The position numbers and the translations under genes are program-made. Below the pieces are notes generated by a model that saw only the letters and a list, made by a program, of their open reading frames with translations, searched no databases and had not been told where the DNA came from. A stretch of DNA of 61,740 nucleotides, taken from Bacteroidales bacterium. GTDB taxonomy: Bacteria > Bacteroidota > Bacteroidia > Bacteroidales > Paludibacteraceae. Location: positions 1 through 61,740 of the forward strand of contig SUXC01000015.1 of the NCBI GenBank assembly GCA_015061165.1, given 5' to 3'. Every line of letters starts with the position of its first letter. Position 1 is the stretch's first letter. Below are positions 17,446 through 26,600 of the stretch, piece by piece.

Positions 17446-20091
17446 ATGAGCAAAGTAAATGAGATAGAAACCCCGATGATGAGGCAATTTCGCGAGATTA
17501 AGAATCAATATCCCGATGCGGTATTGCTGTTTCGTTGTGGCGATTTCTACGAAACATACGCAGAGGATGCTGTTCGCGCGAGCAAGATACTGAATATCAC
17601 CCTCACCCATCGCAGCAATGGTGGCAGCAAAGAAGGCAAAGCCTTGGAGATGGCTGGCTTTCCATTCCACGCATTAGACACCTATCTACCCAAATTGGTG
17701 CGTGCAGGATTGCGCGTAGCGATATGCGATCAGTTGGAGGACCCCAAGCTGACCAAGAAACTGGTCAAACGCGGTGTAACCGAATTAGTTACCCCTGGTG
17801 TTAGTTATTCCGAAACGACCTTACAACAACGCGAAAACACATGGCTTGCCTGCATACAATGGGGCAAACAAACCGTGGGCGTAGCATTCTTGGATATTTC
17901 TACGGGCGAATACCTCGTGGCAGAAGGCACAGCAGATTATGTGGACAAACTATTGGTGAACTTCGCACCCAAAGAGGTGCTCTATCTGCGTGGCAAGAAA
18001 CGCGAGTTTGAGGAAGCGTTTGGTAATAAGTACTTTACCTTTGAGTTGGACGATTGGATGATGACACGCGAGGCTACCAACGAGCGATTGATAAAGCAAT
18101 TCAATGTGCAAAGCCTGAAGGGTTTTGGTGTGGATAATCTGCCCCAAGGCGTGATAGCGGCAGGAGCAATATTACATTACTTAGATGCCACTCAACACTT
18201 GCAAACAGGTCATATTCAGCATCTTAGTCGCATAGAAGAAGACAAGTACGTATGGATGGACCGCTTCACGATTCGCAATTTAGAGTTGCTGAGCGGACAA
18301 AGGGAAAACAGCACCACCTTATACGACATCATAGATCGCACCATCACGCCAATGGGCGGACGTCTGCTCCATCGTTGGATGGCATTCCCACTGAAAGAGG
18401 TGCGCCCCATACGCAATCGCCAAACCGTGGTGGAATACCTATTCCGTCACCCTCAGGAGCGCGAGGTAATACGCGAGAGTTTGCAACGTATCTACGACAT
18501 GGAGCGCGTGGTGAGTAAGATTGCCACAGGGCGTATCACGCCTCGCGAGATGGTGCAACTGAGCAATGCCTTGCAGGCTATTGAACCGATCAAGCAGATA
18601 TGCACCCAAGCCACCGAAAATGGCTATTTGCACCTGCTGGGCGAGCAGTTGTCACTGTGCGAAGAGATACGCACACGCATTGAGCGCGAGATAGTGCCTG
18701 ACCCACCCGCAGTACAAGGACGACCCAATATCTTCGCCAGCGGTATCAATACCGAACTGGATGAACTGCGTGATATTCAGCGCAATGGCAAAGACTATCT
18801 GCTGAAAATGCAGCAACGCGAGATAGATGCCACAGGTATCTCCAGCCTGAAGATAGGCTATAACAATGTATTCGGATACTATTTGGAAGTACGCAACACC
18901 TACCGCGACCAAGTACCCGAAAACTGGATTCGCAAACAGACACTGGTAAACGCAGAGCGATATATCACACAAGAGCTGAAAGACTACGAGGAGAAAATCC
19001 TCACAGCCGAAACTCAAATACAAGTGATAGAAAATCGATTATATACCGAACTCATGTTGGCAATGACCGAGTATGTGCCACAAATGCAACAAGACGCTGC
19101 TGTGGTGGCGCAACTGGATTGCTTGATGAGTTTTGCCACCGTTGCCGTAGAAAACAAATATGTCTGCCCTGACATCAACGATAGTTTGGTGGTGGATATT
19201 CGCCAAGGTCGTCACCCCGTGATTGAAAAGCAATTGGCATTGGATGAAGAATATGTGCCCAACGATGTGCTACTGGACAACAATGGTCAGCAGATTATCA
19301 TTCTGACAGGTCCAAACATGGCGGGTAAATCTGCATTGCTTCGCCAAACAGCATTGATTGTGCTGATGGCACAAATGGGTAGTTTCGTTCCTGCGGAGAG
19401 TGCCACTATCGGTGTGGTGGACAAGATTTTCACGCGCGTGGGTGCAAGCGATAATATTTCGGTGGGCGAGAGTACGTTCATGGTAGAGATGAACGAGGCA
19501 GCCAGCATTTTGAACAACCTCAGCGAACGCAGCCTCGTGCTTTTCGATGAGTTGGGACGTGGTACAAGCACATACGACGGCATTAGTATCGCATGGGCGA
19601 TTGTGGAATATATACACGAACAGAAAGGACATGCCAAAACCCTATTCGCTACGCACTATCACGAACTTAATGAGATGGAAAAGAGTTTCCAACGCATACG
19701 CAACTACAACGTGTCGGTGCGCGAAGCCAATGGCAAAGTGATTTTCATGCGCAAGCTGGTGCGTGGTGGCTCGGAACATAGTTTTGGTATTCATGTGGCA
19801 AAACTGGCAGGTATGCCTATTTCCATTGTGGAGCGTGCTAACCAAATTTTGGCGGACATGGAAGGCAGTAGTATTGCTCCTGTGCAAGCACACCAACCTA
19901 CCGTGAAAATGGGTAGCGGAAAAGCCAGCGTCAGCGCACCTGAAGGGATGCAACTGAGTTTCTTCCAACTGGATGACCCCGTATTGGAGCAAATTCGCGA
20001 CGAAGTGAAGACATTGGACATCAACAACTTAACGCCATTAGAAGCGTTGAATAAATTAAACGATATTAAGAAATTAGTAGGAGGCAAATAA
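17446..20091 (+). CDS. mutS: DNA mismatch repair protein MutS
   Basis: 881 residues, full length for MutS1. The N-terminal mismatch-recognition domain shows [16 protein letters not shown], with the Phe and Glu of the FxE reader near residues 36-40. The connector, lever and clamp follow ([20 protein letters not shown] is typical of the clamp region). The ATPase carries Walker [15 protein letters not shown] (about 622), [14 protein letters not shown] (Walker B plus signature) and FATHYHEL (switch His). It binds base mismatches and small loops and recruits MutL. It is probably cotranscribed from the receptor promoter with the small lipoprotein and the dehydrogenase. Confidence 0.97.
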   Translation: MSKVNEIETPMMRQFREIKNQYPDAVLLFRCGDFYETYAEDAVRASKILNITLTHRSNGGSKEGKALEMAGFPFHALDTYLPKLVRAGLRVAICDQLEDPKLTKKLVKRGVTELVTPGVSYSETTLQQRENTWLACIQWGKQTVGVAFLDISTGEYLVAEGTADYVDKLLVNFAPKEVLYLRGKKREFEEAFGNKYFTFELDDWMMTREATNERLIKQFNVQSLKGFGVDNLPQGVIAAGAILHYLDATQHLQTGHIQHLSRIEEDKYVWMDRFTIRNLELLSGQRENSTTLYDIIDRTITPMGGRLLHRWMAFPLKEVRPIRNRQTVVEYLFRHPQEREVIRESLQRIYDMERVVSKIATGRITPREMVQLSNALQAIEPIKQICTQATENGYLHLLGEQLSLCEEIRTRIEREIVPDPPAVQGRPNIFASGINTELDELRDIQRNGKDYLLKMQQREIDATGISSLKIGYNNVFGYYLEVRNTYRDQVPENWIRKQTLVNAERYITQELKDYEEKILTAETQIQVIENRLYTELMLAMTEYVPQMQQDAAVVAQLDCLMSFATVAVENKYVCPDINDSLVVDIRQGRHPVIEKQLALDEEYVPNDVLLDNNGQQIIILTGPNMAGKSALLRQTALIVLMAQMGSFVPAESATIGVVDKIFTRVGASDNISVGESTFMVEMNEAASILNNLSERSLVLFDELGRGTSTYDGISIAWAIVEYIHEQKGHAKTLFATHYHELNEMEKSFQRIRNYNVSVREANGKVIFMRKLVRGGSEHSFGIHVAKLAGMPISIVERANQILADMEGSSIAPVQAHQPTVKMGSGKASVSAPEGMQLSFFQLDDPVLEQIRDEVKTLDINNLTPLEALNKLNDIKKLVGGK

Positions 20092-20116
20092 TTATTAACC
20101 ATAAAATTAATTAACA

Positions 20117-20386
20117 ATGAAAAAGATTATTTTTGTAAGTGCCATCGTATTGGCAGGTATTTTGAGTTCATGTGGCGATACTAACTATTGCTACGAAATC
20201 ACACAAAAGTCCACTATTCTGGGTGTAGAAACTTCTGCTACCACCTATGTATGGGGTACTTCCAATGAATTGGATGCTGCCATTGATGAGATTGAGGCAA
20301 CATTTGAGACTATGGGATTGAGCAAAGATGCTTATTCCATTAAGTACAAAAAAGCGAACAAAAGCCAAGAAGATTGCAGAAAATAA
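20117..20386 (+). CDS. Small putative lipoprotein
   Basis: 89 residues, MKKIIFVSAIVLAGILSSCG with lipobox LSSC. The mature part is ~70 residues with a further cysteine pair (CYEI and a C-terminal EDCRK) and an amphipathic helix (NELDAAIDEIEATFETMGL). I do not recognise a family. It lies between mutS and the dehydrogenase, whose ATG overlaps its stop codon by one base (TAATG), so the two are translationally coupled. Confidence 0.75.
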   Translation: MKKIIFVSAIVLAGILSSCGDTNYCYEITQKSTILGVETSATTYVWGTSNELDAAIDEIEATFETMGLSKDAYSIKYKKANKSQEDCRK

Positions 20387-21312
20387 TGCGCATCGCTTTT
20401 ACCACAGAATTACCCGCAGAGGGTTTTGCTTCTTTGAGTGGGCATACATTGTATGCGCCACTTGAAGAGGCAGATGTGCTGGTTAGCACCTTTGACAAAC
20501 CCGTAACACGCGAGATGATCATGTCGGCACCGCACCTCAAACTGGTGGCGAATTTCGGTGCGGGCTTCAATAACATTGACCTCGAAGCCTGTCGCGAGCG
20601 CGGTATTCGTGTAACCAACACACCTAATCCTGTGATTGAGCCTACTGCCGAACTGGCATTTGCGCTGATGCACGCTGTGGCAAGGCGCACGGCAGAGTTC
20701 GACCGCAAACTGCGTGAGGGAAAAGCCGAACCTTTTGGCGTGATGAACAACCTCAGCCACTCGCTCTATGGCAAGACTTTAGGTATCATTGGTATGGGGC
20801 GTATCGGACAAGCATTGGCGCGCAGAGCGTTGGCAAGCGGCATGACGGTAATCTACCATAATCGCCGTCCCATCCCCCAATCGACATTGGAATCCCGACT
20901 CCCGAATCCTGATAGCATAAACTACGTTTCCATGGAAACTCTCCTCCAGACGGCAGACTTCGTGAGTCTGAACCTACCCTACACGCCTGAGGTAAGACAT
21001 ATCATTGACGGCAAAGCACTGCGTATGATGAAGTCCACCGCTTACCTTATCAACACCGCGCGTGGCGCGCACGTGGATGAGCGGGCATTGGTGAAGGCAC
21101 TTAAAGAAGGCGAGATAGCGGGTGCTGCGATGGATGTGTATGAGCACGAGCCACAGATCACCCCCGAACTGCTGAAGATGGATAATGTGGTGCTCTCGCC
21201 CCATACGGGCACAGGCACATGGGAAGGACGTATTGCCATGTGCGCAAATGTCTGCGATAATATCCTCGCTTGGGAAAAGGGAGATATATCAGGTATGGAT
21301 ATTGTGCTGTGA
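20386..21312 (+). CDS. D-2-hydroxyacid dehydrogenase, NAD-binding
   Basis: 308 residues from the ATG overlapping the preceding stop; an in-frame TTG at 20374 is less likely. The Rossmann NAD site is GKTLGIIGMGRIGQALA (GxGxxG, ~residue 130). Catalytic residues of the family are visible: Arg in INTARGAHVDE, Glu in DVYEHEP, and His in VVLSPHTGTGT. It reduces 2-keto acids such as glyoxylate, hydroxypyruvate or pyruvate; the substrate is not fixed by sequence. The loop after the cofactor-specificity strand (NRRPIPQSTLESRLPNPDS) is encoded by a heptad array at 20889-20909. A hairpin repeat follows directly. Confidence 0.9.
   Translation: MRIAFTTELPAEGFASLSGHTLYAPLEEADVLVSTFDKPVTREMIMSAPHLKLVANFGAGFNNIDLEACRERGIRVTNTPNPVIEPTAELAFALMHAVARRTAEFDRKLREGKAEPFGVMNNLSHSLYGKTLGIIGMGRIGQALARRALASGMTVIYHNRRPIPQSTLESRLPNPDSINYVSMETLLQTADFVSLNLPYTPEVRHIIDGKALRMMKSTAYLINTARGAHVDERALVKALKEGEIAGAAMDVYEHEPQITPELLKMDNVVLSPHTGTGTWEGRIAMCANVCDNILAWEKGDISGMDIVL
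20889..20909 (+). repeat. Heptad tandem array inside the dehydrogenase gene
   Basis: GGAATCC, CGACTCC, CGAATCC in frame, continuing loosely into TGATAGC. It encodes part of an extra surface loop just after the NAD-specificity strand. The words are close to those at 11193-11220 and, reversed, at 50033-50053. Confidence 0.7.
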
Positions 21313-21317
21313 GAATT

Positions 21318-21392
21318 AAAAAATCGTGCCTAACATTGGTTTGGCACGATTTTTTGATTGTGAGTAATGCAGTAATAATGCAATTCGTAATT
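21318..21392. repeat. Hairpin repeat R1 (terminator), copy 1
   Basis: Stem AAAAAATCGTGCC / GGCACGATTTTTT (21318-21330 and 21343-21355) followed by the shared tail AATGCAGTAATAATGCAATT. Copy 1 lacks the left flank present in R2 and R3. It terminates both the dehydrogenase (plus) and the DUF3791 gene (minus). Confidence 0.85.
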
Positions 21393-21406
21393 CATCCGTC
21401 AACGTA

Positions 21407-21637
21407 TTATACTAACTTTCCTCCTTTTCGGTGACAATATTCGCTAATGTCGTTAATCATAGACTGGAATGATTGTGTATGCACATAATCATAGTGCTTA
21501 TCTATGAAATCAATACCTTTGTATCGGGTTAAGTAGTTGAATGCTTGCTTCAATGTTAATCCGAATTTCTTTCCAAATTCAGCTACAAAGATAAGTGTCC
21601 ATTCTATTTTTTCGTTGTTGCTATACATACTCATCAT
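21407..21637 (-). CDS. DUF3791 domain protein
   Basis: 76 residues; three Met codons near the start (positions 1, 2, 4) leave the exact start open. The body, FGKKFGLTLKQAFNYLTRYK then DFIDKHYDYVHTQ and MINDISEYCHRKGG, matches DUF3791, a helical family often encoded beside DUF3990 proteins in putative toxin-antitoxin-like or defence islands. No DUF3990 gene is present here, so it would be an orphan. It has its own promoter (21650-21681) and ends 15 bases before hairpin repeat R1. The function is unknown. Confidence 0.8.
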   Translation of the reverse strand: MMSMYSNNEKIEWTLIFVAEFGKKFGLTLKQAFNYLTRYKGIDFIDKHYDYVHTQSFQSMINDISEYCHRKGGKLV

Positions 21638-21649
21638 TCATTTTCGCTG

Positions 21650-21681
21650 CAAAGTTACATTATTTTTCTGATATATCCAAA
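21650..21681 (-). promoter_or_regulatory. Promoter for DUF3791 gene
   Basis: On the minus strand TTTG (21678-21681), 20-base spacer, TAACTTTG (21650-21657), 13 bases before the first ATG. Confidence 0.75.
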
Positions 21682-21686
21682 TTTTT

Positions 21687-21784
21687 CATCTAATTATAAT
21701 CAAAAATCGTGCCTAACGCGGGGTTGGCACGATTTTTTGATTAGTAATGCAGTAATAATGCAATTCGTAATGCACTATGCTACT
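21687..21784. repeat. Hairpin repeat R2 (terminator), copy 2
   Basis: 98 bases: left flank CATCTAATTATAATC, stem AAAAATCGTGCC / GGCACGATTTTT with loop TAACGCGGGGTT, and a tail running through AATGCAGTAATAATGCAATT to GCACTATGCTAC. It lies 40 bases past the stop of the DUF4143-type ATPase and is nearly identical to R3. Confidence 0.9.
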
Positions 21785-21823
21785 TCTTGGTAATGAGTAC
21801 TATTGCTTGGTAGTATTGTGGTG

Positions 21824-23158
21824 CTATATTATAGAAGCAAAGTACATTGGCACACAAAGAATTTGTTCTTCTTTTCGCAAGTCTTTAGTATGTAATATAT
21901 AAGATTTGGCTATGCGCGATGAAAATTTAGATGCAAACGCAGTCAGTGAATCAAAGGTGCGATAATTACCAGACTTCACTTCTATTGGTAAAATTTTATT
22001 ACCACGTGAAAGTAGAAAATCTATTTCATAGTTGTGTTTCTCATCTTTAGGAAAAGTAAAATAAAACAATTTATTACCTGACGCTCGTAGCATTTGCGCC
22101 ACCAGATTCTCATAAATATATCCTAAATTTGCTTGTAGCTTATCACTCAGTAACTTTTGATATATCACATTTTCTGTATAATCTTTATCCCAAAAACACA
22201 ATGTCACAAACAATCCCGTGTCACCAATGAACAATTTATACCTATTCATATCAGCATTTAAAGCAAAACCTACATTTGGGTCATCTGCATGGTATGCGAT
22301 ATTGATAACCTTGCTATCTTCTAATGTAATTAGCAAGTTCATTAATTCTTCTGCACTCGTCCTTCCTAAAACAGGAAAAGGCGTATATCTTGACTGATTT
22401 TTACTCAACATCGCTGGGATACTCAAAAACATTTTAGATAATTGTTTTGAGGGATCCAGTTTTATAAAATCGTTTTCGTATAACTTGACAATCTGTCGTT
22501 TGATAGAATCTACCTCCTGAAAATTATTAGTTTGTAAATAAGCCAATACAGCTTGTGGCATACCACCCACCAACATATACGTGCGTAGTAATCGTTGATA
22601 TTCCAAATGTGCAGCCGATAGTGGCAAGCGTTTTTCTAAGAACTGTTTCAACAGTGGCACCACATCGTTATGCCCCAACGCCCATAGGAACTCTTCGAAA
22701 TCCATAGGGAACATCTCTATACTTTCTTCCTCGCTTGGTATAGTAATATCTTTTGTATTTTGGTGGATGCTAATAAGGGAGCCAGTTTCTATGTAATCAT
22801 ATCGTCCATCAGCCACTAAATATTTGATTGCTTGACGGGCTTTTGGGCATTTCTGCACCTCATCAAAAACTATTACAGATTGTCTGGTATGTAATGATAC
22901 TTTGAAGTAAGTTTGCAGACGTAAGAAAAGATAATCTAAATCTACTAAGCCGTCAAACCAGGTCAGTAGTTCGTCTGTTATATTGTTAAAATCAATGATA
23001 ATACAAGATTTGTATTCTTGCTTCGCAAATTCTGTAACTAAGGTTGATTTACCGACACGTCTTGCACCTTCTATCAATATGGCACTCCGTCCATTACTTC
23101 GTAATTTCCACTCCAACAATTTGTTGTAGGCTTTGCGTTTAAACACTTGCATATTCAT
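21824..23158 (-). CDS. AAA_14/DUF4143 ATP-binding protein
   Basis: 444 residues. The N-terminal P-loop domain has Walker A EGARRVGKSTLVTEF (about residue 31) and Walker B SVIVFDEVQKCP (about 97). ETGSLISIHQ is the sensor/arginine region of the AAA_14 family, and the EMFPMDFEEFLWAL signature is typical. The C-terminal DUF4143 half ends in a PD-(D/E)XK-like fold (YEIDFLLSRGNKILPIEVKS, with D, E, VK). Such stand-alone ATPases are abundant accessory genes in Bacteroidota; the cellular role is unclear. It has its own promoter and is bracketed by hairpin repeats R2 (downstream) and R3 (upstream), like a cassette. Confidence 0.9.
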   Translation of the reverse strand: MNMQVFKRKAYNKLLEWKLRSNGRSAILIEGARRVGKSTLVTEFAKQEYKSCIIIDFNNITDELLTWFDGLVDLDYLFLRLQTYFKVSLHTRQSVIVFDEVQKCPKARQAIKYLVADGRYDYIETGSLISIHQNTKDITIPSEEESIEMFPMDFEEFLWALGHNDVVPLLKQFLEKRLPLSAAHLEYQRLLRTYMLVGGMPQAVLAYLQTNNFQEVDSIKRQIVKLYENDFIKLDPSKQLSKMFLSIPAMLSKNQSRYTPFPVLGRTSAEELMNLLITLEDSKVINIAYHADDPNVGFALNADMNRYKLFIGDTGLFVTLCFWDKDYTENVIYQKLLSDKLQANLGYIYENLVAQMLRASGNKLFYFTFPKDEKHNYEIDFLLSRGNKILPIEVKSGNYRTFDSLTAFASKFSSRIAKSYILHTKDLRKEEQILCVPMYFASII

Positions 23159-23204
23159 CTGACATTTATTAGTTTCTTCTGTTATTAGATATCAAAATCG
23201 AGTG

Positions 23205-23236
23205 CAAAGGTACAACTTTTTTTTCACAAATCCAAA
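23205..23236 (-). promoter_or_regulatory. Promoter for the DUF4143-type ATPase
   Basis: Minus strand: TTTG (23233-23236), 20-base spacer, TACCTTTG (23205-23212), 47 bases upstream of the ATG. Confidence 0.78.
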
Positions 23237-23379
23237 CAATTCATACAATAAAATCACAATCATTTAATTATCAGCAAATTACTACAACCGCAAGCACTAC
23301 CCCCAAAATAAAAACACTCAAAAACGACACTCTCCCCAAAATACAAACATCCATAAACGACACTCTCCCCGAAATTTCC

Positions 23380-23479
23380 CATCTAATTATAATCAAAAAT
23401 CGTGCCTAACGCGGGGTTGGCACGATTTTTTGATTGTGAGAAATGCAGTAATAATGCAATTCGGAATGCACTATGCTAC
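23380..23479. repeat. Hairpin repeat R3 (terminator), copy 3
   Basis: 100 bases, same left flank, stem, loop and tail as R2 with only a few changes (TGTGAGAAATGC for TAGTAATGC; TTCGG for TTCGT). It ends 39 bases past the stop of the 40-codon ORF that follows the giant gene. Confidence 0.9.
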
Positions 23480-23517
23480 TGGTTGTAGCGAGGTGCGGGG
23501 GAGAGGGATTAGAATCC

Positions 23518-23640
23518 TTATGGCATTGTAATTACCACTCCAGGCTCTGGTGCAGTAGGAGAGCCAAGGAGTACCATCATTGCATCCGATTCGATGCGAA
23601 CTACCTCCATCTTTGGAGTTTGATATAGTTTCATTTTCAT
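23518..23640 (-). CDS. 40-residue ORF downstream of the giant secreted protein
   Basis: Sequence MKMKLYQTPKMEVVRIESDA then MMVLLGSPTAPEPGVVITMP. It starts 22 bases after the stop of the 2036-residue gene and ends 38 bases before repeat R3, so it is the last cistron of that unit. Small proteins opening M-K-x-Y-x-x-P-x-M-E-V-V are frequent in Bacteroidota, often next to secreted-protein genes, and are mostly unnamed. The C-terminal half is hydrophobic and proline-rich. It could be a peptide precursor, a chaperone-like partner or a surface tag; I assign no function. Confidence 0.75.
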   Translation of the reverse strand: MKMKLYQTPKMEVVRIESDAMMVLLGSPTAPEPGVVITMP

Positions 23641-23662
23641 ACCTTATATATTTTCGACTTCA

Positions 23663-26600
23663 TTATTTCAACACATTTCCAACTGCATCAAATACCTTAC
23701 CATCGTGCAAGATATAGAGCTTGCCATTGTAGATGAATTTCTCTGTTTGCTCGTCTGCACCAAAAATATTCTCTACATCTGTAGGCGCATTTTCGCGGCG
23801 AACAACGAGGCTATATCCAGCATTATTGCCTTGGGTCAAATGGATTGGGTACTCGCCCATTGACAAGTTCCAAACGATATTGCCATTGTACAAGAGATAT
23901 ACGGTTGCACCAGCTTGCTCTTCTACAGAAAGGGTATATTCACCTTCAGCTGGAGCATATAGGTTGAGTGCAACAGTAGCCTCGTTGCTGATCAAAGGTG
24001 CATTAACCATACAGAGGTAAGTACCGTATGCTTGAGCAAAGATTTGTGGCACGATTGGAGTGTCAGTCATTGTCATCTTAGCAAGATCTTTGCCAATCTC
24101 ATACTCGTTGGTAGCATCCTCAGAAGCAGACACATACAAGTAATCGGTATAATCAGCATTACCCAAAATCACTTTCACCTTATCCACAGTAGCAGCAGCA
24201 CGACGTGCAGGGGCAAGACTACCACTTACTTCCGCAGCAATAGTTACCATAGCATCAGCAGCTGCTTGGATGAAGAATGGTGTACCTACAGTAAAGTGAG
24301 CAGAAGAAGCTGGAATCGTTTGGTAAGTATACGATTCAGGGTCCAAAATTTGTGCATCAAAAGCGACCTTTCCATACATCAATGTTGGGTTACCCACACC
24401 ATTCCAACCATGATCAGTTGTTTTGCCACCACCTGTGTATGCTGAGAGTGATTTAGTATTTGCTGCCACTAATTCAGCATCTTTCACTTTCTTGAAACGA
24501 TAAGTAGTACATGCGCCATCTACGGTCATGAGATAGAATGTACCAGGAACAAGAACTCCGCTGTATTTCTTCCAACCATACTTACCTTGCGCACGCACAT
24601 CGCCATGATATTGCATGATAGCGTAATTTACGCCATTGGTGAGTTTCTTGTCGTTGAGATCAAACACACCATTCGCAGCGTCCACAGGGAATGGAACGGT
24701 AAACGCATGCCATTGACTTGGATCACCATTCTTGCCTAATGTAATATCAATAAATACATCGCCATTTACAATCAAGTTCTCTGGTGCTGTATTCAATTGA
24801 CCAGAAGTAGTTGTACCCATGGTAGTTTGGATGTAGAGGTTGTTAACGGTTACTGTTTCTTCCACATCTACAGAACCATTATTACCAATATACATATTAT
24901 CATATTCCGCCTCAGTTGTTACAGTAAGTTCTGCATTATCTACGGTAACATCGGATTGATTAGGAATAGAGGTATTGTCTGTCTCACCCTCAACTTTTAC
25001 ATTTTTCTTCATGTACAAGCAAAGTGCTTTTTGAGATGCAGAACTATAGCATGCAAACAAACTGCTTGATTGGTTGTATTGCATGGTGTTTCGAGTGTTA
25101 GCTCCTTGCGCTACAATGCTTGCAGTACCGTCAGTAATTGTTATTTTCCAACTTGCATTTGCATCTTTATTACTTTGTGTTTTAAGATAATTGCTAGATG
25201 ATGAAACTGCATACAAATATCCTTTGCCAGTATTAAGCGCAAATGTATTATCTACAGAACCTGCTTCAAGGGTCAAAACTTGAACATCATTACCAAACGC
25301 AACAGTATTGTCATTATTCTTGGTTACTTCTGCTTGTCCACGGTTGTTGTTACCTTGGGTTGCACTAAGAGCAAACTCATAGTCTTTTGCAACAATCACA
25401 ACCTTATCGCCTGCTGCCAATGAAGTATCATCTGTTACAAGTTCCCAAACACCATATACCAATGCTGGTTTTACGGTGATTGTATAAGAAACCACAGCTG
25501 CCTTGTAAGTGTCGTTTCCGTCAAATGTAGCAGTAATAGTAGCAGTACCTGTAGCATCAGCAACTAAAGAAGCAACACCTGTAGTTGCATTTACCTTTGC
25601 CAATGACTCATTATCAGAACTATACGTAATGCCTGTTACATTGTAAGGGTTATTCAATGTTGGAGCCGTAAATGCTTCGCCCACTCGCAACTCTACAGCA
25701 TTAGATGTCCATGATAATTCAGGATCTGCAAGAGGTTGACCTGTGTAATATACAATTGCAGAAGCTATAAAGAGACGATTGTTTTTATTTGTATGCATAC
25801 AGTAAATATTCACAGACTCAGCATTCAATCCTGCCTCTGTAATATATTCTGCATTCTTTTGTACATCCTCTGTGGTTGCAGACATTACATCATTCACAGA
25901 ATACGCAATATGTGTGGTAGTTGTATTACCTGTAACAATCATTACTTGATCAATTTTACAACCCTTTACAGCATTAAATGTAATAAAGCCACCATATGTT
26001 TGTCCTGAAGCAATTTGATATAATTGAATGTAATTATCTTTTATGGTAGGACCACCAGTTCCGCCACCTTTACTTGCAGAATAAGTAATATCATTTGGAT
26101 TCAATTCTCCAGATGTAGCAGTAAATGGAGATGGGCTTACTGCTTTCTTACGAGTATCAACAGCGGTAACTGTAACGGTAATTTCTTTTTCAGCACCCAT
26201 ATAGTCTGCTGTTTCTGCGATAGTAGCAACAATTGTTGCAGTACCCGCTGCTATAGCAGAAATTTCTTCACCATTCAAAGTAATACAATTATCGCTGCCC
26301 GCTTTAATTGTATAGGTAACAGGTGCACCCTCAGGAGTAACGGTAGCTGCGATAGTTTGGGTCTCTCCTACTTCCATAGCAATATCCGCAACTTCAATGG
26401 TAGCAGCAGATTTGTGAGAAACATATTGTACATCCTTAGCCTCTGGTGTTGTATTCTGATAAAATTCATACTCGTCCGCAATAACCTTAATCTTATCGCC
26501 ATTCTTCACACCCAAGGCAGCAAATTTTTGTGATTCGCCAGCGGCATTCAAGCAACCATATACATAGATTGTGCCACTTGCATCAGTCAAGTCAAAGTTG

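Larger units (their letters stand above)
23159..23517. other. Intergenic stretch with promoter, 33-bp repeat and R3
   Basis: This 359-base stretch holds the ATPase promoter, a 33-base direct repeat (about 23306-23371, units opening CCCCAAAATA and closing ACGACACTCT) and the hairpin repeat R3. I see no gene in it. Confidence 0.7.
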
